Positions 38,108 to 48,487 are shown, counted from the stretch's first letter. The stretch: 64,000 nt of DNA from Pseudomonas sp. AB6 (GCF_034314105.1 NZ_JAVIWJ010000001.1:1675501-1739500), one strand, 5' to 3'. Made by a program: numbers and translations. The notes: generated by a model not told the origin, from the sequence alone.

Positions 38108-38848
38108 ATGAGCGCAAAAGTCTGGCTGGTAGGTGCAGGTCCCGGCGACCCTGAGTTGTTGACACTCAAAGCTGTGCGCGCACTGCGCGAAGCGGATGTG
38201 GTACTGATCGATGATCTGGTCAACGTCGCGATCCTTGAGCACTGCGCTTCAGCCCGGGTCATTGCGGTCGGCAAACGCGGCGGCTGTCGCTCTACGCCGC
38301 AAGCGTTCATCCACCGACTGATGCTGCGTTACGCCCGCCAGGGTAAATGCGTGGTCCGACTGAAAGGGGGTGATCCATGTATTTTTGGACGCGGTGGCGA
38401 AGAGGCTGATTGGCTTCGGGCTCAAGGCATTGAAGTCGAACTGGTCAACGGCATAACGGCCGGACTGGCGGGGGCAACTCAATGTGGTATTTCACTGACA
38501 CTGCGCGGCGTTAGCCGGGGCGTTACGCTGGTCACGGCTCACACTCAGGACGGCAGCAGCCTCAACTGGCAGGCCTTGGCGCAAAGCGGCACCACGCTGG
38601 TGGTATACATGGGCGTCGCCAAGCTCTCGGAAATCCGCGACAACCTGATGGCCGGTGGCTTGTCGGCGAACACGCCGGTGGCAATGATCGAAAACGCCTC
38701 GCTGCCCCATCAGCGCGAATGCCGTAGCACTCTGGCCGAAATGCAAACAGACGCCCTCGCTTTTGAGCTCAAAAGCCCGGCGATATTAGTGATTGGTGAA
38801 GTCGCGGCGAGTGCGGCGGCAGTGGTCGAACAGGCTCAGTTTGGTTAA
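38108..38848 (+). CDS. cobA: Uroporphyrinogen-III C-methyltransferase (SUMT)
   Basis: This 246-residue SAM-dependent enzyme makes precorrin-2, the precursor of siroheme needed by NirB. Family motifs are WLVGAGPGDPELLTLKA, VRLKGGDPCIFGRGGEE and a central GITAGLAGA. The ATG at 38108 lies 11 bases after nasC; the long upstream frame overlaps nasC and is rejected. Its place at the end of the operon supplies the cofactor for nitrite reductase. Confidence 0.95.
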   Translation: MSAKVWLVGAGPGDPELLTLKAVRALREADVVLIDDLVNVAILEHCASARVIAVGKRGGCRSTPQAFIHRLMLRYARQGKCVVRLKGGDPCIFGRGGEEADWLRAQGIEVELVNGITAGLAGATQCGISLTLRGVSRGVTLVTAHTQDGSSLNWQALAQSGTTLVVYMGVAKLSEIRDNLMAGGLSANTPVAMIENASLPHQRECRSTLAEMQTDALAFELKSPAILVIGEVAASAAAVVEQAQFG

Positions 38849-38980
38849 TGCGTCCATAACGTCTTGCGGGACGATTCTATAGCCAACCTGATGGCGAGGC
38901 GGGCACCACGGCGTGCTTGAAGCGCTGCGGTGTTTGTTATATCGCCAACAAATTGCAATTTGGTTGGAGACCCTTTACCC

Positions 38981-39060
38981 GCTTCCCGAATAAATTCGGT
39001 CCCACAGATGATGGCGATGCACAGATTCTGTAGGAGTTGTCGAAGGCTGCGATAAGTCCG
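38981..39060. repeat. REP-like elements between cobA and oprF
   Basis: The segment 38981-39006 (CTTCCCGAATAAATTCGG, then TCCCACA) and the segment from 39029 (TGTAGGAGTTGTCGAAGG) resemble two classes of Pseudomonas REP/ERIC-like intergenic repeats. The rest of the 290-bp gap (38849-39094) holds no gene that I can support. Confidence 0.5.
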
Positions 39061-39094
39061 CAGTACCTTTGTATTCATCAAATCGCACGCAAAG

Positions 39095-39120
39095 AAAAGC
39101 CCGGCCTGAGCCGGGCTTTT
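39095..39120 (-). terminator. Rho-independent terminator of oprF
   Basis: Arms AAAAGCCCGGC and GCCGGGCTTTT around a four-base loop make a strong hairpin 22 bases past the oprF stop. It can act in both directions and may also stop read-through from cobA. Confidence 0.92.
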
Positions 39121-39141
39121 CTACGAGGCTTTAGCTACAAA

Positions 39142-40131
39142 TTACTGAGCAGCTTTTGCTTCGACTGCAGCTTCTACGCGACGGTTGATTGCGCGGCCAG
39201 CTTCAGTTTTGTTGTCTGCAACTGGACGGGTTTTGCCGTAACCAACCGAGCTCACGCGACCAGCGCCAACACCGTACTGGCTAACCAAAACTTGTTTGAC
39301 AGCGTTAGCGCGCTTCTCAGACAGTTTTTGGTTGTAAGCGTCAGGACCGACGGAGTCAGTGTGACCTTCAACAGTGGTGCTGGTTTGTGGGTACTGCTTC
39401 ATGAAGTCAGCGAGGTTCTTGATGTCGGCGTAGCTGTTAGGCTTAACGACAGCTTTGTTGAAGTCAAATTTGACGTCCAACTGAACACGTACGACTTGTG
39501 GAGCAGCTTCCATTGGAGCTTCTACAGGCGCTTCAGCAACTGGCTGTGGAGCCGGTGCTGGAGCCGGTGCTGGCTTGGAGCCACCACCAAAGTTAACGCC
39601 CAAGCCGATGGTAGGAGCGTAGTCCCACTTGCCGTTATCCAGCTTGTAGTCAGCGTCTACGCCAGCACGTGCATACAAGTTGTCTGTGATGTACCACTTG
39701 GCACCAGCACCGATGGTTGCGAAGGTGGACGAGTCACGACCCTTGTAACCGTCAGCTTCAACGCCGGTCATGCTCTGGTGAGCAAAGCCGCCGGAAACGT
39801 ATGGACGGATAGCATCACCAACGGTACCGAAGTGGTACATACCGGCCAGGGAGCTAGTGTCGCCATGAATCTTCTGGTTGCCGGTATCGCCGTTGGAACG
39901 CGTGTAATTAGTTTTGCCATAGCCCAGGATAACTTCAACGTCGTCGGTCAAGAAGTAGCCGATGGAAGCACCAGCGGTGCGGCCGTCTTCTACGTGGTTG
40001 ACGCTGTCGTTGTAGTTCTTCTGGTAGAAGGCCTCACCCTCGACCGCGCCTTGGCCTTGCGCCAGAACGCCGAACGAAGCTACGGCAACAACAGAACCAA
40101 TGGCAATGCCCAAGGTGTTTTTCAGTTTCAT
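39142..40131 (-). CDS. oprF: Major outer membrane porin OprF
   Basis: The 329-residue precursor has a signal peptide (LGIAIGSVVAVASFGVLA), an N-terminal eight-strand beta barrel, a Pro-Ala-rich hinge (PAPAPAPAPQP) and a C-terminal OmpA domain that binds peptidoglycan (VEGHTDSVGPDAYNQKLSEK; RAINRRVEA). It is a structural and weak pore protein of pseudomonads. It lies downstream of sigX, which is known to drive oprF transcription. Confidence 0.97.
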   Translation of the reverse strand: MKLKNTLGIAIGSVVAVASFGVLAQGQGAVEGEAFYQKNYNDSVNHVEDGRTAGASIGYFLTDDVEVILGYGKTNYTRSNGDTGNQKIHGDTSSLAGMYHFGTVGDAIRPYVSGGFAHQSMTGVEADGYKGRDSSTFATIGAGAKWYITDNLYARAGVDADYKLDNGKWDYAPTIGLGVNFGGGSKPAPAPAPAPQPVAEAPVEAPMEAAPQVVRVQLDVKFDFNKAVVKPNSYADIKNLADFMKQYPQTSTTVEGHTDSVGPDAYNQKLSEKRANAVKQVLVSQYGVGAGRVSSVGYGKTRPVADNKTEAGRAINRRVEAAVEAKAAQ

Positions 40132-40190
40132 CCGTTAAATCCCCATCTGGTGATTGTTAAGAAGCCCTTCGTACTGAAGGACAACTCGAC

Positions 40191-40212
40191 GACAAGTCTA
40201 TCAGAACTTGTC
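40191..40212 (-). promoter_or_regulatory. Perfect inverted repeat in the sigX-oprF gap
   Basis: GACAAGT (40191-40197) and ACTTGTC (40206-40212) form a 7-bp stem with an 8-base loop, 27 bases after the sigX stop. There is no T run on the minus strand, so it looks more like a weak attenuator, processing hairpin or protein site than a terminator. Confidence 0.45.
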
Positions 40213-40238
40213 TGCACGTTAGAGATATTTGCCCCGAG

Positions 40239-40829
40239 TTAAGTTTCGGTAATGCCCGCAAATTTCTCACGTAGTTTATCAAGCGCGCGTTTGTAGCGCA
40301 TTTTTGTGGCACTCAGGCCCATGTGCATGATGTCCGCAATTTCTTGAAATTCTAGCTCTGCGACAAATCGTAGCACCAGAATTTCCCGATCGATTGGATT
40401 CACATGCACAAGCCAGCGATCAAGCCCGCCCTGCTCTTCAGGTGCAGGCGACTTGTCATCTGCCGCCTCCTCAAGTGGGTCCAGACTCAACGCGTCCATT
40501 AAGCGACGCTTCCGCCGTTCCTTCCTGTACTGCGTAATACATTCGTTGTAAGTGATGCTGTAGAGCCAGGTTTTGAACTTCGATTTTCCTTCGAAATTTT
40601 TCAAGCCATACAACACTTTAAGCATCACTTCCTGACAGACATCATCAGCATCGCGATCGTTCCCTAAATAACGTGCACATACGTTAAAAAGTGTTCGCTG
40701 GTAGCGTCGCATCAACTCTTCATATGCCCGAGTCACATGAAACAGCTCGACGTGCGACCGCGCCACCAACTCCTCATCAGAGAGTTCGCGGGGATCGTAG
40801 CGCATGGACAGCGATTGGGGCTTATTCAA
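40239..40829 (-). CDS. sigX: ECF sigma factor SigX
   Basis: This 196-residue ECF sigma factor shows region 2 (YQRTLFNVCARYLGNDRDAD; KSKFKTWLYSITYNE) and region 4 (NPIDREILVLRFVAELEFQE; SATKMRYKRALDKLREK). It closely fits pseudomonad SigX, which controls oprF, fatty-acid genes and the cmaX-crfX-cmpX operon in response to envelope stress. The start is a TTG at 40829, consistent with the family N-terminus; an internal ATG eight codons later is an alternative. Confidence 0.95.
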   Translation of the reverse strand: MNKPQSLSMRYDPRELSDEELVARSHVELFHVTRAYEELMRRYQRTLFNVCARYLGNDRDADDVCQEVMLKVLYGLKNFEGKSKFKTWLYSITYNECITQYRKERRKRRLMDALSLDPLEEAADDKSPAPEEQGGLDRWLVHVNPIDREILVLRFVAELEFQEIADIMHMGLSATKMRYKRALDKLREKFAGITET

Positions 40830-40926
40830 AAAAACTCATGCCGACAGTAAGGTCTATCAGGTCAATGTCCGCCACTGCCATACTTCCAGCAATTTGTGGC
40901 GGCACAGGGTAGCAGAATTTGCCGGG

Positions 40927-41751
40927 TTAGCGGCTGAACACTTGCTGTTCGAGCAGAATTCGGTTGGACAAGGATACCAACTCCCCTTCATCGGTCAGCA
41001 GCGTCGTTTTTACCGTACCCATTTCTTCAATCTGCCCTTCGACTTCACCCACCCGCACTTGTTGCCCCACTTGATATAACTCACGCACATATATTCCCGC
41101 AAGAATTTGGCCTGCAATTTCACGACTGCCCAAGCCCATTGCCAGCGCGAATGCCAGACCAACGGTAATCAAGCCGATCACAATTACATGGTTGAGCAGG
41201 TCGGTTTTAACCTCTAACTGACTGATCGCGACCGAAATACTGATGATAATAACGAGCCCTTGGGCGATTCGTCCCAAGCCAGCGGAGTAATCAAGCCCTA
41301 CACCCTCAGCGGCACCGCGTACAAGTCCATTGGCCAGTTGGGCCAAGAGTACCCCTACCAGCAATACCAACGCAGCGCCGAATACCTTTGGCAGATACAA
41401 CGCCAACATATCCAACGTCGCCGATACCCGTTCAAGACCGAGCGACTCAGCAGCCGAGACAAGGAAAATAAGCAGCACGAACCAATAGACGATTTTGCCA
41501 ATCAGCGTTGATATCGGCACCTGTACGCCAGCTCGCGCAATCAACTTGGTCAGGCCTGTACCGCCCATCAACCGATCAAGACCGAGTTTAGCCAGCAGTT
41601 TCGATAGCAGGGTGTCCAGCAGCTTGGCGACAACAAACCCGAGCAGCACCACAATTAGGGCGCCGAAAAGGTTTGGAATGAAATTAGCGACTTTAGTCCA
41701 CAACACCGTCATGGCGGTGACTAGGCTCTGCGTCCAGAGGTTGAGTTCCAT
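40927..41751 (-). CDS. cmpX: CmpX, mechanosensitive-channel-like membrane protein
   Basis: The 274-residue protein has about five to six membrane helices, including NLFGALIVVLLGFVVAKLL and VFGAALVLLVGVLLAQLA. A soluble end contains an MscS-like beta stretch (QVGQQVRVGEVEGQIEEMG). CmpX is a known conserved membrane protein next to sigX, linked to envelope tension and c-di-GMP. The ATG at 41751 is preferred; a TTG two codons upstream overlaps the crfX stop. Confidence 0.92.
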   Translation of the reverse strand: MELNLWTQSLVTAMTVLWTKVANFIPNLFGALIVVLLGFVVAKLLDTLLSKLLAKLGLDRLMGGTGLTKLIARAGVQVPISTLIGKIVYWFVLLIFLVSAAESLGLERVSATLDMLALYLPKVFGAALVLLVGVLLAQLANGLVRGAAEGVGLDYSAGLGRIAQGLVIIISISVAISQLEVKTDLLNHVIVIGLITVGLAFALAMGLGSREIAGQILAGIYVRELYQVGQQVRVGEVEGQIEEMGTVKTTLLTDEGELVSLSNRILLEQQVFSR

Positions 41752-41753
41752 GT

Positions 41754-42002
41754 TCAATCAGCCTTATCAGCAGGGCGAGCAGAAGAAAGGGTACGGCGGG
41801 AAACCGGACTTACATGCGGTGAACCATTGTTCACTCCAATCATTAGAGCTTGGGACCAGCGACCTAACAGTTTGAATAAATCACCAGCACCTATCTGACG
41901 GTTCGCAGTTTTCAAAACGCGGCCCAGGCAAGCATCGTCATCCCTGTTAGAGGATGAGGCGTTGAGCATGTCGCGCAGTGATTTTTCGAAAGGGTCGTGC
42001 AT
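41754..42002 (-). CDS. crfX: CrfX, small cytosolic protein of the sigX cluster
   Basis: This 82-residue protein (HDPFEKSLRDMLNASSSNRD) has no membrane segment and no recognised domain. Its place between cmaX and cmpX identifies it as CrfX. Its start at 42002 replaces the longer frame at 42014. Its function is unknown apart from co-expression under SigX. Confidence 0.88.
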   Translation of the reverse strand: MHDPFEKSLRDMLNASSSNRDDDACLGRVLKTANRQIGAGDLFKLLGRWSQALMIGVNNGSPHVSPVSRRTLSSARPADKAD

Positions 42003-42090
42003 AGGTAACCTCACGCAATGTCACTGAATGACGCAATGGAATTTGTTTGAGTCACAAATGGGTCATTCGGTAGCGAAAAAAATCGAACAT

Positions 42091-43086
42091 TTACACCCAG
42101 CGTAATCGCCGAAATAGCCAGTACTGACCAATTCCCACGGCGCCCATAATTGAACAGGCGATCAGAAACCCGTAAGGATTAGTTGAGCCGGGAACACCCC
42201 CAACGTTCACGCCCAACAACCCTGTCAGAAAGCTCATCGGCAGAAAGATTCCGGTAATAATACCGAACCGGTACATGACCCGATTCATGCGCTCGCTGAG
42301 GCGCCTGTCCTCGGTTTCCAAGACCAATCCCACACGCTCGCGGGTCAGTTCAAGCTCTTCAAGGTAGCGAGTCAAACTGTTGTTAAGTTCGTTCCAGTAA
42401 TTAGCATCATCTACGACAAACCACGGCACTTTATTGCGGGTCAGTTGCGCGTACACCTCGCGTTGCGGCGCTAGAAACCGGCGCAACCCCGCAGCGCGAC
42501 GACGGATATGCAACATATCGCCATGGTCAGCTGAATACCGCTCGTCAGCGTCTATCTTTTCTTCCTCCACATCGACCAGCTCTGACAACTCGCCGATGAG
42601 TGCCTGAACCTTATCGGTGAGGTATTGAGCCAGATAGAGAATTAATTCGGAGGCGGTTTTAGGGCCAACACCAGCAGTGAGGCATTCGATTAGTTCATCG
42701 GTGGCGCGCAATTGACGCAGCCGTAGCGAGATAACCTGCTGTGGCGCGGCAAAAATACGGACCGACACCATGTCTTCGGGCTCGGCGTCAGGATTCAGAT
42801 TGACCCCGCGCAAAAACAGCAGAAGTTCGGCGTCAGGTAATGGCACCAGACGCGGACGGGTATTTTCTTCCAATAACAAGTCACAACTGAACTCACTCAA
42901 ACCGCTGGCAGTACGCAACCAGTTTTGGGTCTGCGGGTGCCCGCGATCCCAATGCAGCCACACACTTTCGTGCGGCTGCAACTGAAGACCTTCCAACTCG
43001 GTTCGAGCAATGAAACGCGCTCCACCCTGACCATCTAGCACCAGGGCATGTACCAGTCCCCACTGCGCGTTTGTTTCGTCGAACAT
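42091..43086 (-). CDS. cmaX: CmaX, CorA/ZntB-type metal transporter
   Basis: The 331-residue protein has a long helical cytoplasmic region and two C-terminal membrane helices. The CorA-superfamily loop reads GVN (GLLGVNVGGVPGSTNP) instead of the GMN of magnesium channels, as in ZntB zinc transporters. It forms a homopentamer in the family. It is the first gene of the cmaX-crfX-cmpX set. Confidence 0.92.
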   Translation of the reverse strand: MFDETNAQWGLVHALVLDGQGGARFIARTELEGLQLQPHESVWLHWDRGHPQTQNWLRTASGLSEFSCDLLLEENTRPRLVPLPDAELLLFLRGVNLNPDAEPEDMVSVRIFAAPQQVISLRLRQLRATDELIECLTAGVGPKTASELILYLAQYLTDKVQALIGELSELVDVEEEKIDADERYSADHGDMLHIRRRAAGLRRFLAPQREVYAQLTRNKVPWFVVDDANYWNELNNSLTRYLEELELTRERVGLVLETEDRRLSERMNRVMYRFGIITGIFLPMSFLTGLLGVNVGGVPGSTNPYGFLIACSIMGAVGIGQYWLFRRLRWV

Positions 43087-43097
43087 TCGTTGTCCCG

Positions 43098-43586
43098 TTA
43101 TTCCGGCATTTTCAGCATAGATGGCGAAACGATCACGCCATTGTTGTCAGCGTACACGTATTCGCCTGGTCGGAAGGTCACGCCAGCGAAGGTCACCGCT
43201 ACGTTCAGATCACCGATACCGCGTTTGTCGGTTTTCATCGGGTGGCTGGCCAACGCCTGAACACCCAGATCGGTTTGCGCAATCACGTCAACGTCGCGGA
43301 TGCAGCCATAAATGACCAAACCTTCCCAGCCGTTTTTTGCGGCTTTTTCGGCAAGCATGTCACCCAGCAACGCCCGACGTAGCGACCCGCCGCCGTCGAC
43401 CACCAACACTTTACCCTTTCCGTCGAGTTCGACCTGGTCCTTGACCAACGAGTTGTCCTCGAAGCATTTTATGGTAACGATCTGGCCACCAAACGAATCA
43501 CGACCGCCAAAATTGCTGAACATCGGCTCAACGACCTGCACCAGTTCCGGATAGGCGTCGCACAGATCAGGGGTGATGTAATGCAT
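43098..43586 (-). CDS. rraA: RraA-family protein (RNase E regulator / HMG-type aldolase)
   Basis: The 162-residue protein matches Rra[38 protein letters not shown] and GCIRDVDVI. RraA-like proteins trimerise; some inhibit RNase E, others are 4-hydroxy-4-methyl-2-oxoglutarate aldolases. The Gly-Gly-Arg and Arg-Asp pieces of the aldolase site are present, so both roles remain possible. AAGGAG precedes the start. Confidence 0.92.
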   Translation of the reverse strand: MHYITPDLCDAYPELVQVVEPMFSNFGGRDSFGGQIVTIKCFEDNSLVKDQVELDGKGKVLVVDGGGSLRRALLGDMLAEKAAKNGWEGLVIYGCIRDVDVIAQTDLGVQALASHPMKTDKRGIGDLNVAVTFAGVTFRPGEYVYADNNGVIVSPSMLKMPE

Positions 43587-43641
43587 GGGTGAACTCCTTT
43601 CAGTGAAAGAACGACCATTTCATAGGATATGGAATGACGAA

Positions 43642-43941
43642 TTAAACATCGACGCCGATCCGATCGCCGTCGTAGCTAAGGGCAAACATTTTCAAGCCCG
43701 GGCATAAAGCTCCCAAGGCTTTCCCGCTGGGCAACAGGAACTCTATGCCATGGCGCTGGCACCGCAATACCCTACCCACGAGCGTTCCCGTTCTCAACGC
43801 CGCGCCTTGATGCGGGCAGCTGTCTTCGAGCAGTAGCGGCTGGTTGTCGACCACCAATAACAACAGGTCGCGTCCGCCGACCTTAAACGTTTGCCGGTAA
43901 CCGTCGTTTAGATTAATCAGGCGCTCAAGTGGCACAAACAT
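43642..43941 (-). CDS. Small Rieske [2Fe-2S] protein
   Basis: The 99-residue protein is a lone Rieske domain with CPHQGAALRTG and CQRHGIEFLLPSG ligand loops. It probably donates electrons to an oxygenase or reductase, but no partner lies nearby. It sits between rraA and the hydrolase gene on the same strand. Confidence 0.85.
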   Translation of the reverse strand: MFVPLERLINLNDGYRQTFKVGGRDLLLLVVDNQPLLLEDSCPHQGAALRTGTLVGRVLRCQRHGIEFLLPSGKALGALCPGLKMFALSYDGDRIGVDV

Positions 43942-44019
43942 AAAAAGGGCCGCGATTCGAAAATGAATGAATACCTAATGCGCCATAGCTTAGCCGCATC
44001 TCCGCACTGGCGAAACGAT

Positions 44020-45027
44020 TCAAATGCCGACGCCGACCTCGCTTGCGGCAGATTGCGGCTGTGCCTGAGCGGCTAGCGGGACAATCTGGTCCTGCAACCA
44101 GCTAACCACCAACGGCCAAACCTGGGTTTGTGCGCCTTTGCTCACCAGCATGTCAACATGACCGAAGTCATCGCTAAAACCCTGGGCGCGACCGAGGCAG
44201 AGGAACTGCCGTTGCGCAGATCCGAATTGTTCATACAGTGCGCGACAGGCCCAGGCTGGATCTTGCTGGTCTGCAACAGCAGCAACAACCAGCACTGGCA
44301 CCTGCACGTCGCTCAAGCCCGACCACCAGTTGCGGTCTTTGTCGCCGAAATGCTTGAACAACCCGAACCAACGCATGCTTTCCACTGCTAGGCCAATAGG
44401 CTCATCTTCCGGACCGCGCTTTAAGCGCGAACCGGAAATGTGCGCAAAACGGCTAAGTATCAAGCGAGCGCCCCATTCCACCAGCGGCACTTTCAGCGGC
44501 CAATGAACGCGACTGATTTGACTGCCGAACAATGCCACCGAGGCCACGTCCTCTGAACCTAGGTAATGACCACCCAGCGCAGCGGCGAGCGTGGTGCCAC
44601 CCAGGGAATGGCCGATCCAGTGCGGGACCTGCCCGGTTTGCTCGCACACAAAAGCCGCGATCGCTGGCAAGTCGTAGCGTGCGTAATCCGCCACACGATT
44701 GTGTCGGTAGCGCTGATTGCGCGACGAAAGACCGTGACCGCGCATTTCGGGTATCCAGACGTCGAAACCCGTTCGGGCCAAATACGCCCCCAGGCCGACG
44801 CCCTTGGGCGAATACCAGAAACGTCTATTGGAAAAACTGCCATGTAACAAAATGACCGGCACGCCTCGCACGTCCGTGCTGTCGGCTCGGCCGAGACGGG
44901 TCACGGCCAGCTCGACGCTGATGTCCGGGCTATTGGCTGGTTTTAAACGGTAAACATCCTCGATAAGATCGCCACGACGTTCGGCGCTGATCAAGGCCAC
45001 AGGAAAGAGGTCGCTGCTGCTTTGCAT
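44020..45027 (-). CDS. Alpha/beta hydrolase
   Basis: The 335-residue enzyme shows the alpha/beta hydrolase fold: VILLHGSFSNRRFW (oxyanion region), nucleophile elbow GHSLGG in HWIGHSLGGTTLAAAL, and a late GHVDML that probably holds the catalytic His. RFWYSPKGVGLGAYLARTGF and PEMRGHGLS resemble lipase/esterase relatives. No signal peptide is visible. The start at 45027 was chosen because the longer frame runs through the ppsA terminator. The substrate is unknown. Confidence 0.85.
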   Translation of the reverse strand: MQSSSDLFPVALISAERRGDLIEDVYRLKPANSPDISVELAVTRLGRADSTDVRGVPVILLHGSFSNRRFWYSPKGVGLGAYLARTGFDVWIPEMRGHGLSSRNQRYRHNRVADYARYDLPAIAAFVCEQTGQVPHWIGHSLGGTTLAAALGGHYLGSEDVASVALFGSQISRVHWPLKVPLVEWGARLILSRFAHISGSRLKRGPEDEPIGLAVESMRWFGLFKHFGDKDRNWWSGLSDVQVPVLVVAAVADQQDPAWACRALYEQFGSAQRQFLCLGRAQGFSDDFGHVDMLVSKGAQTQVWPLVVSWLQDQIVPLAAQAQPQSAASEVGVGI

Positions 45028-45041
45028 ATTGCTCTTGCACA

Positions 45042-45101
45042 AAAAAGGCGGCTTCGAGGAAACCGCCCTGCTGAAAAATGACCGACCCACCGAAGTGGGT
45101 C
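45042..45101 (-). terminator. Tandem terminator hairpins after ppsA
   Basis: On the minus strand GACCCAC-TTCG-GTGGGTC (45084-45101) and then GGCGGTTT-CCTCG-AAGCCGCC followed by six T (down to about 45042) lie just past the ppsA stop. The second has the clear T run. Confidence 0.85.
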
Positions 45102-45120
45102 AGCGCTTTAGCGTTTCACA

Positions 45121-47496
45121 TCAGACCGGCGCTTGCGCCTCGGCGAGGAAGAACCAGGTTTCCAATACCGAATCCGGGTTCAACGATACGCTTTCAATGC
45201 CCTGATCCATCAGCCAACGAGCCAGATCCGGGTGATCGGATGGTCCCTGACCGCAGATGCCGATGTATTTGCCGGCCTTGTTACACGCCTGAATCGCGTT
45301 CGACAGCAGCTTTTTCACTGCGGGGTTACGCTCGTCAAACAGGTGCGCGATGATCCCCGAGTCGCGGTCCAGACCCAACGTCAGCTGGGTCAGGTCGTTG
45401 GAACCAATCGAGAAGCCGTCGAAGAACTCAAGGAACTCTTCAGCCAGGATCGCGTTGGATGGTAATTCGCACATCATGATGATGCGTAGACCATTTTCAC
45501 CGCGTGTCAGGCCATTAGCGGCCAGCAGGTCAATGACCTGACTCGCTTCACCTAAGGTCCGCACGAACGGCACCATGATTTCGACGTTGGTCAGGCCCAT
45601 CTCGTTGCGTACACGCTTGAGGGCGCGGCATTCGAGCTCGAAGCAATCGCGGAAACTTTCGCTGATGTAACGCGATGCGCCACGGAAACCCAGCATTGGG
45701 TTTTCTTCTTCCGGCTCGTACAACTTGCCGCCGATCAGGTTGGCGTATTCGTTGGACTTGAAGTCCGACAAACGCACGATGACTTTCTTCGGCGTGAACG
45801 CTGCGGCCAAGGTGCTGATGCCTTCGACCAGTTTTTCCACATAGAAACCTACCGGATCGTCATAGCCAGCGATGCGCTTGTCAACGCTGTCTTTGATGTC
45901 CTGCGGCAAACCGGCGTAATTCAACAACGCCTTGGGATGCACGCCGATCATGCGGTTGATGATGAATTCCAGTCGCGCCAAGCCGACACCGGCATTGGGC
46001 AACTGGGCAAAATCGAAGGCACGGTCAGGATTGCCGACGTTCATCATGATTTTGAACGGCAGATCAGGCATGGCATCGACAGAGTTTTTCTTGATGTCAA
46101 AGCCCAGCTCACCTTCGAAGATGTACCCGGTATCGCCTTCTGCACAAGAAACAGTGACGCCCTGCCCGTCTTTCAACAATTCAGTCGCGTTGCCGCAGCC
46201 CACGACTGCCGGGATACCCAGCTCGCGAGCGATGATCGCCGCGTGGCAAGTACGGCCACCACGGTTGGTGACAATGGCGCTGGCGCGCTTCATGACCGGT
46301 TCCCAATCGGGGTCGGTCATGTCGGACACCAGCACGTCGCCCGGCTGAACCTTGTCCATCTCGGACACATCTTTGATGATCCGCACTTTACCCGCGCCGA
46401 TGCGCTGGCCAATGGCGCGACCTTCCACCAGCACCGTGCCGGTTTCCTTAAGAAGGTAACGCTCCATGACGTTGGCCGAGGTCCGACTTTTCACCGTTTC
46501 AGGACGGGCCTGAACGATGTACAGCTTGCCGTCGTCACCGTCTTTGGCCCACTCAATGTCCATCGGGCACTTGTAGTGCTTTTCGATGATCATCGCTTGT
46601 TTGGCCAGCTCGCTGACTTCCGCATCGCTCAAGCAAAAGCGTGCGCGATCTGCGGGGGCGACATCGATAACCTTCACCGATTTACCGGCTTTGGCTTCGT
46701 CGCCATAAATCATCATGATCGCTTTGCTGCCCAAGTTGCGGCGCAAGATGGCTGGGCGACCGGCTGCGAGGGTATTTTTGTGAACGTAGAACTCGTCCGG
46801 GTTAACCGCTCCCTGGACAACGGTTTCGCCCAGACCGTAAGCACCGGTGATGAACACCACGTCACGGAAGCCGGATTCGGTGTCCAGGGTGAACATCACG
46901 CCGGCCGTACCGGTTTCAGACCGGACCATGCGCTGCACGCCCGCCGACAAGGCGACCAACTTATGATCGAAGCCTTGGTGCACACGATAAGAAATGGCAC
47001 GGTCGTTGAACAACGACGCAAATACTTCCTTGGCCGCACGGATGACGTTTTCAACGCCGCGGATATTCAGGAAGGTTTCTTGCTGGCCGGCAAACGAGGC
47101 GTCCGGCAAGTCTTCGGCGGTGGCTGAAGATCGCACAGCTACGGCCAAGTTGGGATTACCGGCCGACAATTCAGCGAAAGCCGTGCGAATTTCCGCGTTG
47201 AGCTTCTCGGGAAACTCGGCTTCCATGATCCAGGCGCGGATTTGCGCACCGGTCCTGGCCAATGCGTTGACGTCATCGACGTCAAGCGCATCAAGCGCGG
47301 CATGGATCTGATCGTTCAAACCGCTTAACTCAAGAAAATCACGATACGCTTGAGCCGTAGTGGCGAAGCCACCGGGAACCGAAACGCCGGCGCCCGCGAG
47401 GTTGCTGATCATCTCGCCGAGGGATGCGTTCTTGCCCCCCACGTGCTCTACATCATGGACGCCGAGCTTATCGAGGGAAACTACGTACTCTACCAA
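45121..47496 (-). CDS. ppsA: Phosphoenolpyruvate synthase
   Basis: The 791-residue enzyme converts pyruvate and ATP to PEP, AMP and phosphate in gluconeogenesis. The ATP-grasp part ([11 protein letters not shown]), the phospho-histidine motif [15 protein letters not shown] and the C-terminal PEP/pyruvate domain ([43 protein letters not shown]) are all present. The start is TTG at 47496 with GGAGAG upstream. It is divergent from its regulator ppsR. Confidence 0.97.
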   Translation of the reverse strand: MVEYVVSLDKLGVHDVEHVGGKNASLGEMISNLAGAGVSVPGGFATTAQAYRDFLELSGLNDQIHAALDALDVDDVNALARTGAQIRAWIMEAEFPEKLNAEIRTAFAELSAGNPNLAVAVRSSATAEDLPDASFAGQQETFLNIRGVENVIRAAKEVFASLFNDRAISYRVHQGFDHKLVALSAGVQRMVRSETGTAGVMFTLDTESGFRDVVFITGAYGLGETVVQGAVNPDEFYVHKNTLAAGRPAILRRNLGSKAIMMIYGDEAKAGKSVKVIDVAPADRARFCLSDAEVSELAKQAMIIEKHYKCPMDIEWAKDGDDGKLYIVQARPETVKSRTSANVMERYLLKETGTVLVEGRAIGQRIGAGKVRIIKDVSEMDKVQPGDVLVSDMTDPDWEPVMKRASAIVTNRGGRTCHAAIIARELGIPAVVGCGNATELLKDGQGVTVSCAEGDTGYIFEGELGFDIKKNSVDAMPDLPFKIMMNVGNPDRAFDFAQLPNAGVGLARLEFIINRMIGVHPKALLNYAGLPQDIKDSVDKRIAGYDDPVGFYVEKLVEGISTLAAAFTPKKVIVRLSDFKSNEYANLIGGKLYEPEEENPMLGFRGASRYISESFRDCFELECRALKRVRNEMGLTNVEIMVPFVRTLGEASQVIDLLAANGLTRGENGLRIIMMCELPSNAILAEEFLEFFDGFSIGSNDLTQLTLGLDRDSGIIAHLFDERNPAVKKLLSNAIQACNKAGKYIGICGQGPSDHPDLARWLMDQGIESVSLNPDSVLETWFFLAEAQAPV

Positions 47497-47668
47497 GGTG
47501 ATCTCTCCACTAACTGTGTTGGGAAAAGCTCAGGGCGCTGAAACTACAGGAGCGGTCTCGAGCGTGTGTGGCCTGGACCTGCAAAATGAGTGAAAATGCC
47601 GGCTCTCAAGGACCGCCAGCGGGCCTATCATATCTAACATTCATCATCAGCTTAAGGCCCCGGCGCAA

Positions 47669-48487
47669 ATGAAACGATCTGCCTTCTTTATCTCCGACGG
47701 CACAGGTATCACCGCTGAGACCCTCGGCCAAAGCCTGTTGGCTCAATTCGAAAACATTACGTTCAGCAAGTTCACGCGTCCTTATATCGACAGTGTCGAA
47801 AAGGCGCGCGCAATGGTACAACAAATCAACGCCGCCGCCGATAAGGATGAACTGCGACCCATCATTTTCGACACCATCGTCAATCAGGAAATTCGCGAAA
47901 TACTGGCGACATCTAACGGCTTCATGATCGATATTTTTTCGACATTCCTTTCCCCGTTAGAGCTGGAGCTTAGTTCACACTCGTCCTATTCAGTGGGAAA
48001 ATCCCACTCCATTGGTCACAACTCAAACTATATGGAGCGCATCGAAGCCGTGAATTTCGCCCTCGATAACGACGACGGCGCTCGTACTCATTATTACGAC
48101 AAGGCTGACTTGATCCTGGTCGGCGTCTCACGCTGCGGAAAAACCCCTACCTGCCTGTATATGGCAATGCAATTCGGCATTCGTGCCGCCAACTATCCGC
48201 TGACCGAAGACGACATGGAGCGCCTGCAATTACCCGCTGCGCTCAAGGAACATCGCAACAAATTGTTCGGTCTGACCATCGACCCGGATCGTCTCACCGC
48301 CATTCGCCACGAGCGTAAACCCAACAGCCGTTATTCCAGCTACGCGCAATGCGAGTTCGAAGTACGGGAAGTAGAAAGCCTGTTCCGTCGTGAAAATATC
48401 CCGCATATAAATTCCACGCATTTTTCGGTAGAAGAAATCTCCGCGAAAATCCTCGTTGAAAAAGGCGTGGAGCGCAGATTCAAATAA
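47669..48487 (+). CDS. ppsR: PEP synthase regulatory protein (kinase/pyrophosphorylase)
   Basis: The 272-residue DUF299 protein switches PpsA off by ADP-dependent phosphorylation and back on by phosphate-dependent removal. The family start ([19 protein letters not shown]), the SVGKSHSIG stretch and the P-loop-like [13 protein letters not shown] are clear. Divergent placement from ppsA supports the pairing. Confidence 0.95.
   Translation: MKRSAFFISDGTGITAETLGQSLLAQFENITFSKFTRPYIDSVEKARAMVQQINAAADKDELRPIIFDTIVNQEIREILATSNGFMIDIFSTFLSPLELELSSHSSYSVGKSHSIGHNSNYMERIEAVNFALDNDDGARTHYYDKADLILVGVSRCGKTPTCLYMAMQFGIRAANYPLTEDDMERLQLPAALKEHRNKLFGLTIDPDRLTAIRHERKPNSRYSSYAQCEFEVREVESLFRRENIPHINSTHFSVEEISAKILVEKGVERRFK

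Noticed and set aside
39037..40242. A 401-codon open frame on the plus strand across oprF
   Set aside because: It lies wholly antisense to the highly biased oprF gene, is Val/Ser/Phe-rich without domain features, and has no ribosome site. It is a codon-bias shadow.
45937..47127. A 396-codon plus-strand frame opposite ppsA
   Set aside because: It is antisense to a fully conserved enzyme gene and its product is His/Asp/Phe-rich without family motifs, as expected of a shadow frame.
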